Positions 13,381 through 23,577 of a stretch of DNA of 64,000 nucleotides are shown here, one piece after another. Source of the DNA: Puffinus mauretanicus (Eukaryota; Chordata; Aves; Procellariiformes; Procellariidae); NCBI GenBank assembly GCA_023333565.1, contig JAJKFH010002480.1, positions 186,001-250,000 on the forward strand, given 5' to 3'. Under the pieces are notes generated by a model. It saw nothing but the letters and a program-made list of their open reading frames with translations, was not told the origin of the DNA and did no database searches. The position numbers and the translations under genes are program-made. Positions within the stretch are counted from its first letter, which is position 1; each line of letters begins with the position of its first letter.

Positions 13381-14840
13381 TACGTGGAAAATAGTAAGAT
13401 TATGAGGGAAAAAACAGACAGGGTAAGAGAAGATGGCTCAGCTTTAATGCATAAGGGATCTACACAAACATAGCTCTGCTCGTCTCTTTGCTTCACTCCT
13501 TGTCACTTCTTCCCTGACAGCCAGCTCATACATGATTGCAGCTTTTAAAAGCCTTTCCACCCATCAATCACATCCCTATGCAAAGACTGATGAGTCACAG
13601 AAGTTCTCTTGTGTACCAGAAGTAGAAAATGCAAAGTGGTAAAATCAGGTATGCGTTTCTGTTATTGTTGATGCTGGACTGTCCACTGTGAAGAGGGAGG
13701 CAAAGATGACAGTGGTAGCCAGGCACCAGGGAGCATCAGGGATGTCCAGCCTGGTTGGACTTCAGTGAGTTTAGTTAGACCAAACACACATTTTAACCAC
13801 AGTTTCTAGTTACATAAACTGAAAGCTCCTATCCACGCCCAAATAAACTCAAAGACATTTTACAAAGTGGCAGAGTTCCCAAAACTCTCAAACCACCAAA
13901 TTCTGGGCATTACTTAACACACAGCTTAGTCACTCATACAGGACCTAGCATAACTGGCCCGTGCAGTCTGCAACTGGTATTTGCTATAAGGCCTAAATTC
14001 TACAACTGACTGTACCATGATGTATGCCACTTTGCACAGAAGGTCCTCTGAGTTTTTTGCAGATAGAGTCCAGACTTTTTGTAAGAGCTTTTTAAGGAAC
14101 TTGCGCATATAAATTAAGCTAATTTATACAGAAAACATAAATACTATCAGAGGATTTTATTACTTTATGTCAAAATAAGTTGCAATCTGTTAAACTTGAA
14201 AAACATTTAAATGAAGACCAGATTGTGCTCACCAACTGGATGAAGAGTACAATCACAAAAGAAACCTCTTTAAAACAGTTTGAAGGGAGCAGGATGAAAA
14301 TAACAATGGTTTTGAGTGTTGCAAAATGTAGAATAGAGAAAGACTACAAAACAAGCAGCATATAATTAAAAATTGTTGCAAAAGAAACTTTTACAAAGAT
14401 CTGATTTTTTCCCCTAAATCTTGCTACACATAGCCAAAAACCATACTCCACAATCTTCTTACACCAGTGACTGCCATTAAGGCAGAACAGCTTCCCTAGC
14501 TTGGACTTAGGCACTTCCAGAGAACAATTTAGTCATTTAAGTCAAGCAGCAGTTTGACCATTAGCTTAGGTGCACCGCAACTGCCCTCTCCTTCCTTTCA
14601 TTCACAAGAAGTTCATGGAGCTTGGTCTCCTAATTCAGGGACCTAGGTTAGATGCCTAAAATAAGGGTGTACAAATACCCCTCCTTACACATACAGTCTT
14701 TGATTCGACCACAATAATGGAGTTGACTGGCAATAGATCATTAATACTTTATCAATCAGCTAAAAAAGACTGTTTCAGAATGGGCAGAAAACTAATACAT
14801 GTGCAGATTCAGCACCAAAGGAAATGGGATTTATGAAGCA
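13381..14840. other. Intronic sequence without recognised elements
   Basis: AT-rich sequence between two CR1 fragments. Only frames of about 60 codons occur, and nothing in it resembles a known repeat or exon. Confidence 0.5.
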
Positions 14841-15350
14841 CTGTTCAGTTCTGGGCCCCTCACTACAAGAAGGACATTGAGGTACTGGAGCGTGTCCAGA
14901 GGAGGGCAACGAAGCTGGTGAAGGCTCTGGAGCACAAGTCTTATGAGGAGTGGCTGAGGGAACTGGGGTTGTTTAGTCTGGAGAAGAGGAGGCTGAGGGG
15001 AGACCTCATCGCGCTCTACAGCTACCTGAAAGGAGGTTGTAGCGAGGTGGGGGTTGGTCTCTTCTCCCAAGTAACTACCGATAGGACAAGAGGAAATGGC
15101 CTCAAGTTGCGCCAGGGGAGGTTTAGATTGGACATTAGGAAAAATTTCTTTACTGAAAGAGTGGTCAGGCCTTGGAACAGGCTGCCCAGGGAAGTGGTGG
15201 AGTCACCATCCCCGGAAGTATTTAAAAGACGTGTAGATGAGGCGCTTAGGGACATGGTGTACTGGGCATGGTGTGTTGGATTGACGGTTGGACACGATGA
15301 TCTTAGAGGTCTTTTCCAACCTTACTGATTCTATGATTCTATGATTCTAT
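14841..15350 (+). mobile_element. CR1 LINE, 5'-truncated copy with intact 3' tail
   Basis: Begins within the ORF2 C-terminal region (TTCTGGGCCCCTCACTACAA) and ends in tandem GATTCTAT units at 15337-15350. The frame 14918-15328 is open for 136 codons and reads [20 protein letters not shown] and [20 protein letters not shown], the C-terminal end of CR1 ORF2 found in most avian copies. It lacks the reverse transcriptase and endonuclease domains, so the open frame is a repeat-derived remnant and not a host gene. An uninterrupted frame of this length suggests it is among the younger CR1 copies in the window. Confidence 0.95.
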
Positions 15351-18300
15351 TTAGATGCAAGAAATACAGTGTTTTCTGGTTGTCTTCAGTCAGAGGCTGA
15401 TCATTTTCCCTGTTGGATTCCAACAACAAAATATATAGTTAAAAGATTCCTATTAATGTTGTCCTTTCCTTAGTATATCCATCTACAAACTGTCTTAGAA
15501 GAACAACAAAGGTAAAATATTCAGAAAAACACACCGAACAAGTTTGACTATATGCTAACCTGCAACAATATGCTTTCAATCTCTGGGACAAATTTCCCTT
15601 TTCATTCATTGAATGGCTTCATTGCATTTAGTGGTGGTGTGTAAGTGAGCATAGAAACCTGCCTAGCATGTATTAGTTTTCTGTAAATTTAACAAGATGC
15701 ATCAAAGGAAGAAATACCTTCAGATGCCTTTGTTATGTAACATTTAAAAAGCAATGCTTTAAATGTTAGTGAGAAAACTAACACTGTTGAAGTTAAAAGA
15801 AAACCAGTATGTGTAGCTCATAAATAGGCAACATAAAACCACAGTGAGAAAAAAGGTAGGAAAATAAGCAGATTTTGTAAGGTATGTCTACTAATTTCAA
15901 TCAACTTTCACTATATGTTTCTGTGTGTCTCAAGCATAGGCATATTACAATTTGATATCACTTAGTCACACTCTGTGCTTTTGATAGAATGTTTCTAAAT
16001 GCCTTTTGTACACTTCCCAGCAAATATTGCTGAAAGGAGTTTATAAACCAAAGCAACAAGCTGTACAGAACAGACCGTATTTTCCATCTCTTCATAAGAA
16101 GCATAGCAAGGAAAACACATGTGTTAGTAATTGGAAGTGCAGACCAGTATGCAGACCTGGAATACTCAAATCCTTTTCTTTTAAGTGGCACATCTTCAAA
16201 AGAAAAACTTCTTTTAATTCCTACAGTACCAAAAAACACTAAGGCAAAAGACAGATGCATAGACCTCATTTGCTAAAAAGTTACAAAATTCTGGCCAGAA
16301 GAGTGGCTTAACTTGGTATCCAGTTTCCATTTCTCCTCTGATGTCTGCAAGATGTTGGCACAATCACTTCTGGCTTAGAGGTCTGACTGCCAGACCAACA
16401 AATTGCTCACTTCAATGTCTGAGCAGACCCAAGAAAGCAGATTTAGCAGTAACACTGTTAGCATCACAAAAGTGCAGAAAGGCCCTTCCTTTTGGCCAAG
16501 AGAATTTCAAAATACAGACATTCTACTTTAGTACTGCAAACTGCACTCACATGTATTTTAAACTGTCACATGAAGTATTCAGAGGTTACTCTATTCTGTT
16601 CAGATTATTGCAATCTTGTAATTTCTGTGTGTGTATGTATGTGTATATAGGCACAGTTCCTAGATTAAATCTTTTTCAATATATTTTTAAATAAAAGTGT
16701 CGCACTTGGTGTGTTCAAACAGGGGGATTGGAAAATCAGGGACTGTGATGCTGAATTTAATAATACGGTGCCGAAAGTGCTACTCAGCTGTGCAAACAGA
16801 TTTGCTTGCTCCCAAAGTGTCACAGCATGCCTTTCGAAAGCCACCAGAACGAGAAAAAGTTCACCAAAACATACTGAAAAATATTTTCTCAATTAAATAA
16901 ATATGGACACTGCAGAAATTTTTACATACTATTTCTAGTGGGCTAACATTCAGGAAATTCAGTCACAGATCTGAACCACTACGCCAAACACTGTATAAAT
17001 ACCTACCTTAAAAAGTGGAACCTCATCTATAAATGTGAAGGGGACTGAATGAAATATAGTCTGTATATGATGTGACAGATTTTGAAGTCTATGGAAATGC
17101 CCCTGTTGGGCATCTTAAGTCCCTTCAAGAACAGACTCTTAATTAGGTGTATGCTTTTATTTCTAATCCTTTTCATCTTGAGAAAGACCCTCCTCTAAAA
17201 TTCAGTATACAAGTGTTTCAGTACAGGATTTGGCTTTGATTTACTTCCACTGACAAACTGGGGGAAAAAGCTTGCTGTACACTGTCTTGATTCATGGTAC
17301 CTCCTTTGTTTTTTAATCAGAGAGAATGTAACAGATGTCAACGTAAACTAAGGAGTTCTTATGAACAAAAAACCCCACTGTCCTATGCTCGCCTCTTGGC
17401 CATTTCAGAATTGCTATAAACAGACTGACCTAAAGGCAGTTGTGGTTGAAGTAACATGCGCAATTGTTAGTTTTACCATGTAGTATGACACACTGCAGTA
17501 CACCCTAACCTTTTGGATTTTACTCGGGTTTCTTCTTCAGATATCCACTCTCATGATACAATATGCTACTGTCCGCTAAATCATATAACATAATCAATAC
17601 CTTTTACTGAATATATTCAAGCAGGACAGTTGTTGTGAAAAAGGTAGAAGAAAGAACTGAAGTTTTAGTTACCTCAGGGGACAGCCTAGGTGTTTATTAT
17701 AAATTTAAGACAAAAGTAAATATGTATATTAAATTACTGCTATTGGTGACCATTAGCAGCCAAATGTTTACCATTTTCTTGGTATGTGAAAAGACAGCCC
17801 TGAATCATAAAATCATGAGACCAACTTACCAGAAATTAACCTGAACAAGAATCTAGTCTCTGTTTTTAAGACTACCTATTTGACATAGTTTTGTGATCTT
17901 GAGCCTGTAAGCTGACCTATCTGTTCTTCATTTTCCTGAGTGGTAGAAAAGTTAAAACTGCAGAAGTGAAATATTAGGGATTATTTGTAATTCTCAATTA
18001 TACATGAAAATGTTTTCTTCCATTTACATTTCTAAAATCTTCAGAGTTTTCATGGCTTTATTTTCACTAAGGCTCGTATCTGGCAAAATCAGAGGAACAT
18101 AAGTTGATGCTTAAATTTAAGCTTGAAGTGATAAACAGGAACAGCAATGAAACCACACCAATTATAGGAAGTCTTTAGGTAATTCATACTGCAAAATAGA
18201 CTTTTTAGTATTTTGCAAGTAGCTTCCAGTGCAGAACCTAACTATGCAAAAAACCCCCACCACCATAAACAAACAAACAAGCAAACCAGCTACAACCTCT

Positions 18301-18706
18301 GACCTGAAGAAACACAGGAAAGACTGTAGACAGGTATCTAACAGCATTTTGCACAGCAAGCTTTGAAAGTTATATGGTGGGCTTCTGGAGGCTTTATACC
18401 ACCTCTGAATGAAAAAGCACAGGAAGAGCTTATTTTCCTATGTTCAATACTACATCAAAAATCTGTCACAAAGGCTCTAAAATAAAATGCATGAGATATT
18501 AGAACTTCACCTCAAACAGTACGAATTCACTTGCTGCCAACTCTACAGAGGGAAAAATAAGAAAAGGGGAGAACATACTGTTAGGCCTGATAGCAGAACC
18601 AGAGCTACCCTTCTTGAAGCAAAAATTATTTTGGCAAACAAATTATAAAAGGTGGCTCTCCTCTCTCTTTTGTATTTTCACCACAGAGATGACATCCAAT
18701 ACTCAC
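15351..18706. other. Intron 3' of the WWTR1 exon
   Basis: AT-rich sequence directly downstream (minus-strand sense) of the WWTR1 exon, starting from its GTGAGT donor. Frames up to 117 codons (16341-16694, +) show no recognisable domain. A short CAAA-rich run lies near 18266-18290. No further exon was recognised. Confidence 0.6.
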
Positions 18707-18834
18707 CGAGATTTGGCTGAGACATTGCCATAGACCTCTGTGGTATTGGTGTGGAAGTAGCTGCAGGATGGTGGCTCATGTGATTCAGCGTTGGTTCATA
18801 GTTTTTCGAGGATCTTGCCATGTTGTAATTTTTT
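18707..18834 (-). CDS. WWTR1: WWTR1 (TAZ) internal coding exon: C-terminal half of the WW domain and following linker
   Basis: On the minus strand the exon begins after a pyrimidine-rich tract ending in CACATAG and stops before a consensus GTGAGT donor (18701-18706). In the frame set by a phase-1 acceptor it reads KITTWQDPRK, the second half of a WW domain with its second Trp and the Pro that contact PPxY ligands. The next residues, after a one-base shift of frame, include LNHM, IPQRSMAMSQPNL, which match the segment after the WW domain in WWTR1. WWTR1 is a Hippo-pathway transcriptional co-activator that binds TEAD factors, and its WW domain binds PPxY partners such as LATS kinases. Oddity: the exon is 128 bp, but phase 1 at both ends requires a multiple of three. 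One base is missing near 18790 and gives an in-frame TGA at 18785-18787. Intact splice sites argue against a processed pseudogene; a consensus-base error or a polymorphism is likelier. YAP1 was considered, but the post-WW sequence fits WWTR1. Confidence 0.92.
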
Positions 18835-20837
18835 CTATGTGACTGAGAAAGAAAAGATAAAACACAAGCTTAACACAAAAGGCCCAAATATATCATATAC
18901 GTGGTTAGGCATAATGTTACAAAAGTCCTATTTGCTTTTCTTATCCCACATTTTTCTACCCTTCTCACCTCACCCTAACCCATTTGAAATTATCTATCAT
19001 CTTGTCATTTATTTTTTCTTCTGATCTTCTGCCCCTGTCATTCTAACTTTTTATGCACTACTGTTGAATAATAAACTTCTACTTGAACAATTGGTGAATT
19101 CTATTATGACATTGAAAATCTGTAACACACACACACACTCATCTTCCAGATTACTTAATTGTCCAAAAATTGTCTACTCTTGTCCTATCAGTTTTTTTTC
19201 TATATACTCAAATATATGCCCGTTCTTCATTCAGCAATATATGGTCATTTTGCTGAGTTTTGGAAAGACAAGTGTTTGTCTTGCCAAATACAACTGCTTT
19301 GTTCCTTACCACACCATGAAAACTTGTCTCTCTGTATGCCTCCCAAGAATATCAAAATATGTTCTCATTACCAAAAGGAGCAGATTATGTCCTCATGACT
19401 CATGTGTGATCACCAATTTCTCTGTAAAGGCACTAACAGTTTTTATAGCAATGTAGTCAATGTAGGTCAACAATGTATCTACCACCCTAGTATGTAAACC
19501 CTCATGTATCTATATTGCCCTGAAAATTACAGAGTAGTGCATAAATCTGCATGAGATTTTACAGTGAGATAACTATAAAGTGTGATCTCTGTAAAATACT
19601 TTTCCCCACAGAAGACAGTGGTGAAGGAACGGTGGTTTTTATTGCAACTGAAGGTTTTCACTGAAATGCATCAGTTTTGAAAGAAACTTATCAGGACAAG
19701 GATTTTAAGGATCAGCATGTGATTCTACCTGAAACAAGAAAAGAAAAAGGAACTGTCTTAAAGCAATCAATAGCCTGGTGTCTATCTAGGGACTGCCTGG
19801 TTCCATGTCCAGCTTTCTGCCCAACTGACTAACCACAGTGAAATTTCACAGTGAAATCACCCACCATTGCTTCTCCCTATCATTAAAACGCTTTATTCTC
19901 CCCTCATTGTAAACCTTGATTATATTTTAGCTTTTCTTCTTTTTACTCTTACTTTTCAAGTATAAGAATTCTTGTATCCAGTTCAGTTAAATGATCTTTT
20001 TCCAAAATTAAGAAATGGCATTCTGAATGAAAGATGCTGCTATAGCAATAAATTGGGCAGTATTTTCTGTTAAGTCCTAATTGTACCTAAATGAAATGAA
20101 AAGCATTTTTATTTAAAATTCCATTATTTTGTTTCCCTGGCATTGTAATTCAAATACAGAAGCTACACTTAATCAAAGCTATGAATTTTGGAATACCAAC
20201 ATAAAATTGAAAAGATTTTTCCCCAAATAGTGAGAAACATGTTTTTAAGCATGAGCTTTAGTGATTAAATAAATACTGCCTTAATGAAGCTTATATCAAA
20301 ACACATTTCTCACTTTAAAATGTTTTTTTACATATAGACACTGTAAAATTTAAGCAAAAAGTTAAAATTAAATCAGACTTTTTTCCCTGTAATGTTTATC
20401 TCTACAAACTGAAAGCACAAATTCCCGTTAGGAAAACCCGAAGCACAAGTTAAAGTATTTATGAAGTCAATTGTATTAAGCAACTTGTAACTTGTTCGAA
20501 CATACTCCTCACTCTAACTACAAATCCGAAACCTTTAACTAGAACTGCCAATTACGTACAACGAGCGGCAACAGGAAGTGCTCTTAACAAAAAGACACAC
20601 TAGAATACCAAAATGGTCAACTTCAAAATTCTGTCTCATTATCAAGGTTCCTTTCAGCAGCAACATTCTCACATTTCATGGGCATTAAAAGACAACAAAA
20701 TACAAGAATTCATTTTTTGATTCAGGTGAGAGCTATGAACACATGCAGAGTGTGTGTATGTGTTTTTGTACTTAAGATTTTGAGGATCCTTCCGTTTTAA
20801 GTATTTGGGAAAAGAGAACAAGTCTACCCAGTACAGT
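18835..20837. other. Intron 5' of the WWTR1 exon
   Basis: Upstream intron on the minus strand. The 28 bases next to the exon are pyrimidine-rich in minus sense and end in CACATAG, a plausible polypyrimidine tract and acceptor. A short CA run occurs at 19125-19138. Frames up to 130 codons (19064-19456, +) have no family resemblance. Confidence 0.6.
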
Positions 20838-20940
20838 GCTCTGTCACCCTCACAGTAAAATCGTGTTTTCTGATGTTCCGAGGGAACCTGAACATCAGTG
20901 TTTCAGTTTGTGCCCATTGCCTCTGGTCCTGTCAAGTAAA
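20838..20940 (-). mobile_element. Old CR1 fragment, antisense
   Basis: The plus strand carries CTGTCACCCTCACAGTAAAA, a TTCTGATGTTCCGAGGGAAC block, and TGTTTCAGTTTGTGCCCATT followed by GCCTCTGGTCCTGTCA. This is the reverse complement of the CR1 segment ending the ORF2 C-terminus. A short extra piece (CTGAACATCA) lies inside. Diverged, with no 3' tail. Confidence 0.75.
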
Positions 20941-21380
20941 GAGGTTGTATGTAATAGCCTGCAGTGAACCACGCAGATGGAAGCCAATTCATGCCTTTCA
21001 CGCTAGTGTGAAGCACATTAGCTCATTTCACTGAAGTGTGCAGCACAAGACAGTCCCTGGTTTGTTTGAGGGAAAGAAAGACGCGAGTCTTGCAGTTCAC
21101 ACTGAACCACGCTCAGCACTGCCCGCCACCCATGGGTGCAGGGTTTGGCGCTGCACATGGCTTCAATTCCAAAGGTGTGAAATATTACCTTCAGTCTACA
21201 GGACACACATTTTTCTTCCAGAATTGTCTTCAAACCCACAAATCTCAGCAGCAAGTACCACACAAATCTTTAAAATTGGGCAGTGGATAGGACTTGCTGG
21301 TTTCAGTTCTTTTCTAACCTTTGCTGTTCTTTAAATTGTTGCTACAGCTACCTAATTTCCCACCCTAGTATTGCCAGCTG

Positions 21381-21428
21381 TTATTTAATTTATTTATTTT
21401 ATTTATTTATTTATTTATATTATTTAAT
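21381..21428 (+). repeat. (TTTA)n microsatellite
   Basis: A run of TTTA/TTAT units with a few interruptions, about 48 bp long, just before the GC-rich tandem block. Confidence 0.9.
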
Positions 21429-21540
21429 TGTGTCTTCTTGGCTGAATGGTGGAAGACAATAACCATGTCACAGTGATGCAGCACTAACTCCAGGCATCAG
21501 CCCTGCTGATGTCATGGCTATGTCACAACAGGCAGCCACT

Positions 21541-22560
21541 AGCTCCTAGAATCAGCCCTGGTGGTGTCCTGGCTGTGTCACAGCAGACAGAACACTGGTG
21601 GTGGCCGTGTCACAGAGGAGTTGTTGGTGACGTGGGTGGCCTAGGATGGGTTTAAAAAGGACTGCACCATTCAGGCTGGCAGACGAGTAGCCAGGTGAAC
21701 GAGGGCTGAGAGGAGAGGGCAGGGGAGGGATGGGCAGGCGCTGCCCATGGCGGTGGAGGGTGGCTGCTCGTCCTTTGTGGTTTCTGCCTGTTACAGCTGA
21801 CACCTGCACAGGGGTGTGACCAGACCATGGCACATTCCTGTCCTCTCCCTCCTCCAACACTCGGCCAGAGAGCTGCCAGCACACCACAGGGCAGATAAGA
21901 TAGCCCCAACCCATACCCCGTTACGGTCTTAGAGGGGAGCTCCCTACAGCCATGGCAAAACCATGCACCCTTCTTCCCCAGGTAGCCAAGGGCTGGGCCG
22001 CACAGGAGCTCCTAGCACCAGCCCTAGCGTCCAGGTCACAGCAGGGAAAAAACACTAGTGGTGGCCCACATTGCAGTGGGGTTGGTGACATAGTTGGGCC
22101 AGGATGAGTGTCTCCCGTCCATCAGGGAGACATGGGTTGGACAGCCTTGACGTGAGGCTGGGAGAGCCCCGGGCAAGGAGGCAGGGGCTGCCCCATGGCA
22201 ATGGGGGATGGCTGCTCTCTTCTTTGATGCTCCTATCTTTGACAGCCACATCCCTGGACAGGGACATGACCAGATCAGGGCATGCACCTGTCCTCTCCTT
22301 CTTCTACCACTCAGCTGGAGAGTGTTGCAATTAACAGGGACATTGACCTAAAGGTAAGGAAACAGACATAGCCCTAGTCTGTACTCTGTTATGGTCCCAC
22401 AGGCAGCTGGAACCTCCCTGTAGCTGTGGACAAGCTCTGCACCACTCACCATCTCTGTACCCTGTCACCATCCTACAGGCAACTGGAAGCTCTCCGTAGG
22501 CAGGGACAAAGGGAGCTCCACACCATCCCCCATCTCTGTGTGAAACCTCAAAATAAAGTT
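21541..22560 (+). repeat. GC-rich, roughly 465-bp unit in diverged tandem duplication, ending in an AATAAA motif
   Basis: Two diverged copies follow each other. AGCTCCTAG then CAGCCCT starts at 21541 and again at 22007 (spacing 466). GCTGCCCATGGC-like text followed by a G-rich stretch recurs at about 21740 and 22187 (spacing about 447). Both copies contain ACACTGGTGGTGGCC- or ACACTAGTGGTGGCCC-type text and a CCTGTCCTCTCC block. A partial third copy may precede it at 21478-21540 (GGCATCAGCCCTGCTGATGT). At the right end a shorter piece repeats with a period near 77 bp (GTACTCTGTTATGGTCCCAC at 22381, GTACCCTGTCACCATCCTAC at 22458). It finishes with AATAAA at 22552-22557, directly before a CR1 copy. 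The GC content is clearly above the surrounding intron. No frame is convincing as coding. I do not recognise the family. Confidence 0.7.
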
Positions 22561-22576
22561 TGGTATTCATGGTTTT

Positions 22577-23013
22577 TTGCTGGTCACAGGACTGGAAGGG
22601 CATGTCCTACGAGAAGCAGCTGAGGACTCTGGGCTTGTCTAGTTCAGAGAGAAGGAGGCTGAGGGGCAACCTCATTGCTCTCTGCAGCTTCCTGAGGAGG
22701 GGACATGGAGAGGGGAGGTGCTCAGGTCTTCTCCCTGGGATCCAGGGACAGGATGCCTGGGAGTGGCTCAAAGCAGCATTAGGGGAGGTTCAGACTCGAC
22801 ATGAAGAAGCACTTCTTTACCAAGAGGGTGGTCAAACACTGGAACAGGCTTCCTGGAGAGGTGGTCGATGCCCCACGCCTGCCAGTCTTTAAGAGGCATT
22901 TGGACAATGCCCTCAATACCATGCTTTAACTTTTGGTCAGCCCTGAAGTGGTCAGGCAGTTGGACTAGATGATCGTTGTCGGTCCCTTCCAACTGAACTG
23001 TTCTATTCTATTC
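22577..23013 (+). mobile_element. CR1 LINE, 5'-truncated copy
   Basis: Contains the CR1 ORF2 C-terminal text (TCCTACGAGAAGCAGCTGAG, AGAAGGAGGCTGAGGGGCAA, GAGGGTGGTCAAACACTGGA) and the 3' untranslated series CCCTGAAGTGGTCAGGCAG, TTGGACTAGATGATCGTTGT, ending TTCTATTCTATTC. Frames are broken after about 100 codons. The TTCTA tail differs from the ATTCTATG tail of the other copies and suggests a different CR1 subfamily from the neighbour at 23103. Confidence 0.93.
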
Positions 23014-23102
23014 AGTAGCCCAAAGATAGCCAGTGCTGACTTCAAAACATTCGTATTTTGTTCCTGCACTACCTCCTGCTGAATAAATGGACTGTCACAT
23101 GA

Positions 23103-23577
23103 ACCTGTTGGAGCGGGTCCAGAGGAGGCCACAAAAATGGTCAGAGGGATGGAACACCCCTCCTATGAAGAAAGGCTGAGAGAGTTGGGGTTGTTCAGCC
23201 TGGAGAAGGGAGGGCTCTGGGGAGACCTTATTGCAGCCTTTCAGTACTTTAAGGGGGCTTATAAGAAAGATGGGGACAGACTTTTTAGCAGGGCCTGTTG
23301 CATCAGGACAAGGGGGAATGGTTTTAAACTAAAAGAGGGTAGATTCAGACTAGATGTAAGGAAAAAATGTTTTACGATGAGGGTGGTGAAACACTAGCAC
23401 AGGTCGCCCAGAGAGGTGGTCGATGCCCCATCCCTGGGAACATTCAAGGTCAGGCTGGACGGGGCTCTGAGCAACCTGATCTAGCTGAAGATGTCCCTGC
23501 CCATGGCAGGGGCGTTGGACTAGATGACCTTTAAAGGTCCCTTCCAATCCAAACTATTCTGAGTCTATCATTCTATG
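23103..23577 (+). mobile_element. CR1 LINE, second adjacent copy of a different subfamily
   Basis: Starts at a GTTGGAGCGGGTCCAGAGGA block and reads [20 protein letters not shown] in the frame 23137-23397, then GATGAGGGTGGTGAAACACT, CCCATGGCAGGGGCGTTGGA, CTTTAAAGGTCCCTTCCAAT and a final ATTCTATG. The frame stops at a TAG within the text that should encode KHWNR. Only 90 bp separate it from the CR1 copy at 22577-23013. Confidence 0.93.

Noticed and set aside
14918..15328. 136-codon open frame
   Set aside because: It is the C-terminal end of CR1 ORF2 inside a truncated LINE and not a host gene.
1..18706. Search for the next WWTR1 exon (glutamine-rich coiled-coil region)
   Set aside because: No minus-strand stretch encoding a Gln-rich run with flanking splice sites was found.
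21552..21914. 120-codon minus-strand frame in the GC-rich block
   Set aside because: The low-AT sequence gives few stops by chance. The two tandem copies do not preserve the frame.
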